Source: Pseudomonadota bacterium (lineage in GTDB: Bacteria > Pseudomonadota > Gammaproteobacteria > Acidiferrobacterales > UBA6901). From it: 15,073 nucleotides of DNA. Positions 13,974-15,073 of the stretch are shown here, piece after piece. The stretch is taken from positions 1 through 15,073 of the forward strand of contig JAJYEK010000082.1 in the NCBI GenBank assembly GCA_021785795.1, given 5' to 3'. How positions within the stretch are numbered: the first letter of the stretch is position 1; the number at the start of each line of letters is the position of its first letter. A program made the translations under genes and the position numbers. A model generated the notes under the pieces. The model was not told the origin of the DNA. It saw only the letters and a list, made by a program, of their open reading frames with translations, and did no database searches.

Positions 13974-13977
13974 CAGG
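13966..13977. promoter_or_regulatory. Palindromic operator candidate over the -35 box
   Basis: CCTGT-CA-ACAGG is a perfect 5-bp inverted repeat centred on the -35 of the repressor promoter. Binding there would block RNA polymerase, so it is a natural site for autoregulation by the XRE protein. A weaker pair, AAACA (13986-13990) and TGTTT (14003-14007), lies further into the divergent region. Confidence 0.45.
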
Positions 13978-14001
13978 GCGCGAGCAAACATTCCAGTGAG
14001 C

Positions 14002-14029
14002 TTGTTTAGCCACTCGTGATCGCCATAAC
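14002..14029 (+). promoter_or_regulatory. Weak candidate promoter for the divergent AlpA-like gene
   Basis: TTGTTT (14002-14007) and CATAAC (14024-14029), 16 bp apart, give a poor but correctly placed sigma-70 match. An AAGGA-type ribosome site follows before ATG 14052. The low match would fit a promoter that is activated or tightly repressed. Confidence 0.25.
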
Positions 14030-14051
14030 GACACCAGGCAAGGATGCCCCG

Positions 14052-14633
14052 ATGAAGTGTTATACCCTCGAAGACATCGCCGCCGAATTGCATAGTACTC
14101 CGGGCACGGCGCGCAACGGGTTGATGCTGGGCCAGGACATGCCGCCTTCGATCCGGATCGGTCGGCGACGGTTGTTCCCGGTAACCGAGTTCGATAAGTG
14201 GGTGGCACAGGTCATTGCTCCCCTTCAGGAAGCACCACGCAAGGACGCAGTACTTTTTTTAGTCATCGCGGTCATAGGCCTGGCCGGCCGCGCACAGTCA
14301 CCCAGGACGATAGCCAGCCTTGAGCATCGCCGCCATGAACTGGGCTTGGGGCTTACGGCTCAAGCCCAACGTCAAATTCGTGCTCATGGCCCTGGCGGAC
14401 GCTGTGACGATGACGGCTACTGCTGGCCGAGTGTGCCCACTTTGGCCAGGAAGACTTCCCTTGACGACCGTAGTGTCCAGCGAATCCTCAATCAGCTCAA
14501 AGCCGACGGTCTTTTGCGGGTCGAGCCGCGCTATCGAAAAGACGGTTCCACCAGCAATGGTTACCGACTCCGGATGGACCCCCTGGTGACACAGTGTCAC
14601 CACCCCTCCCGGCAGCCTGTCACCAGGTGGTGA
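14052..14633 (+). CDS. AlpA-like DNA-binding protein with abnormal read-through tail
   Basis: The ATG at 14052 (AAGGA upstream) opens a frame whose first 55 residues are an AlpA/MerR-type winged helix: YTLEDIAAELHSTPGTARNGL (4-24), then PPSIRIGRRRLFPVTEFDKWV (31-51). A GTG at 14016 is also in frame but has no ribosome site. A run of seven T at 14254-14260 follows. With six T the frame would stop at TAG after 68 residues (ending AVLF), a normal size for this family. As written, the frame reads through unrelated sequence and then through part of the downstream replication gene in its true frame, ending at 14633. The functional unit is probably only 14052-14261; the rest is an artefact of indels. 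Confidence 0.6.
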   Translation: MKCYTLEDIAAELHSTPGTARNGLMLGQDMPPSIRIGRRRLFPVTEFDKWVAQVIAPLQEAPRKDAVLFLVIAVIGLAGRAQSPRTIASLEHRRHELGLGLTAQAQRQIRAHGPGGRCDDDGYCWPSVPTLARKTSLDDRSVQRILNQLKADGLLRVEPRYRKDGSTSNGYRLRMDPLVTQCHHPSRQPVTRW

Positions 14634-14797
14634 CACCGGTGTCACCACCTGGTGGTTCCCGTGTCACCCTAACCACCACAGAACACACCAATCAATCCAA
14701 ACCACCACCACCGCAATCAAAGCCAAAGACAGCCGGGGAGGGTGGTTGTGGTGATTGGATTTATCCAAGCCAGCTTTGCCCCAAGGAAGTCGCGTGA
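14320..14797 (+). pseudogene. HTH_36-type replication protein gene broken by two frameshifts
   Basis: Three frames join into one recognisable protein. TTG 14320 begins MSIAAMNWAWGLRLKPNVKF then VLMALADA, the standard N-terminus of HTH_36 replication proteins. Near 14401-14406 one base is missing and the next frame continues DDDGYCWPSVPTLARKTSL, SVQRILNQLKADGLLRVEP and SNGYRLRMDP. At a run of five C (14579-14583) one more base is missing; a sixth C would restore MDPPGDTVSPP, followed by HQVVTPVSPPGGSRVTL and an acidic-basic linker ending at TGA 14797. The C-terminus (WIYPSQLCPKEVA) also looks short. It is either a decayed second initiator or an intact gene with two sequencing errors. Confidence 0.7.
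14585..14668. repeat. GTGTCACC repeat cluster with a 34-bp perfect palindrome
   Basis: The 8-mer GTGTCACC or its complement GGTGACAC occurs at 14585-14592, 14594-14601, 14629-14636, 14639-14646 and 14661-14668, with a 7-base partial TGTCACC at 14618-14624. Within this, CACCAGGTGGTGACACC (14621-14637) is followed directly by its exact reverse complement (14638-14654), giving a 34-bp palindrome. The first two copies form a second palindrome around a single A. The cluster lies in the middle of the broken HTH_36 gene, where related genes encode GD-T-SP repeats. It is probably the iteron/origin region of that module. Confidence 0.75.
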
Positions 14798-14925
14798 TAA
14801 GGACGTTATTTAGAGACTGCGCACGAGGCTCGATGCGCAGACGCGAGTGCGCGGCGCTGGCGGCGGGCCGCCTTCAATCCCTAACGCCCTTGGCCTCAAC
14901 CCTCCACCGGGAGTACCGTATTTCC

Positions 14926-15073
14926 ATGTGCTACTCCGCCATGGTCGAACACAAGCTCAAGCGCCTGCAGCGACTTGGCGATGCGCGACTGGATCTCGAG
15001 TATTGGGAGGACCTGTTCCGCCGCCAATCCGAAGGCGAGGACATCAAGCTCGCCAAGGCCCTGGAATTGAACT
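14926..15073 (+). CDS. SRAP-family (HMCES/YedK-like) protein, 5' part only
   Basis: The window ends inside this gene; 49 complete codons are visible. It begins MCYSAMVEHKLKRLQRLGD, then LEYWEDLFRRQSEG and KLAKALELN. An N-terminal Met-Cys, whose Cys2 becomes the catalytic residue after Met removal, is the hallmark of SRAP proteins. These form a thiazolidine crosslink to abasic sites in single-stranded DNA. The start is fixed by that Cys; GGGAG lies 11-12 nt upstream. The early sequence fits the longer phage- and plasmid-borne SRAP subfamily. It lies downstream of the replication gene remnant, so it may protect the element's single-stranded DNA during replication or transfer. The 14798-14925 gap holds nothing else recognised. 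Confidence 0.8.
   Translation, partial: MCYSAMVEHKLKRLQRLGDARLDLEYWEDLFRRQSEGEDIKLAKALELN

Overview
This window is an accessory region from a Gram-negative proteobacterium, most likely a gammaproteobacterium or a relative of the acidithiobacilli. That placement is inference. It rests on the IncP/pTF-FC2-type mobilization genes, the lambda O/P-like replication pair, the Sec-exported Cys-rich protein and the mostly moderate-to-high GC content. No rRNA, tRNA or CRISPR array was seen. The mosaic of transposon ends, broken genes, a mobilization block, a GC-poorer cargo block and two replication modules fits a mobilizable plasmid or integrative element and its junction with older DNA.

Left part (1-4842). 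Positions 1-331 look like the end of a large transposon, with three copies of GGATACAACTTTATTT. The element has cut off the 3' part of a DUF5677-like gene (332-661). An IS21-type end remnant follows (880-960). On the minus strand come a large exported protein of unknown function (1082-3688), a possible 37-codon ORF (3859-3972), a GFA/CENP-V-fold zinc protein (3979-4377) and a membrane-anchored zinc-ribbon protein (4534-4842).

Mobilization block (4843-7222). A 507-bp gene-free stretch with two hairpins and a repeated 10-mer precedes three plus-strand genes. In order, size and features these resemble IncP traK-traL-traM (mobC-mobD-mobE of pTF-FC2): a small DNA-binding protein, a ParA/MinD-type ATPase and an Ala-rich protein with a C-terminal membrane helix. 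No relaxase is visible where traJ/traI would be expected, so the element may be mobilized in trans or the left half may be lost.

Cargo (7223-11069). This part is visibly richer in A/T than the mob block. It holds a two-gene plus-strand pair: a SIR2-fold NAD-hydrolase-like protein (7608-8642) and a protein with an HEPN-type RNxxxH motif and an unknown C-terminal domain (8722-9750). I infer an abortive-infection type defence module. A convergent helical protein of unknown function (10087-10656) follows.

Replication and control (11070-14797). A CI-like XRE repressor is expressed from a near-consensus promoter that appears to give a leaderless mRNA. After it, all on the minus strand, come a zinc-ribbon/TM protein and a tightly overlapping cluster: an AlpA-like DNA-binding protein, a small HTH protein, a lambda-O-like initiator and a lambda-P-like helicase-loader protein. 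The initiator gene contains 15-bp-period iterons followed by a purine/pyrimidine-skewed AT-rich tract. This is the same order as in the lambda origin. Divergent from the repressor is a second, decayed module: another AlpA-like gene and an HTH_36-type replication gene broken by two apparent single-base deletions. That gene carries its own cluster of GTGTCACC repeats and a perfect 34-bp palindrome. The window ends inside an SRAP-family (HMCES/YedK-like) gene beginning Met-Cys.
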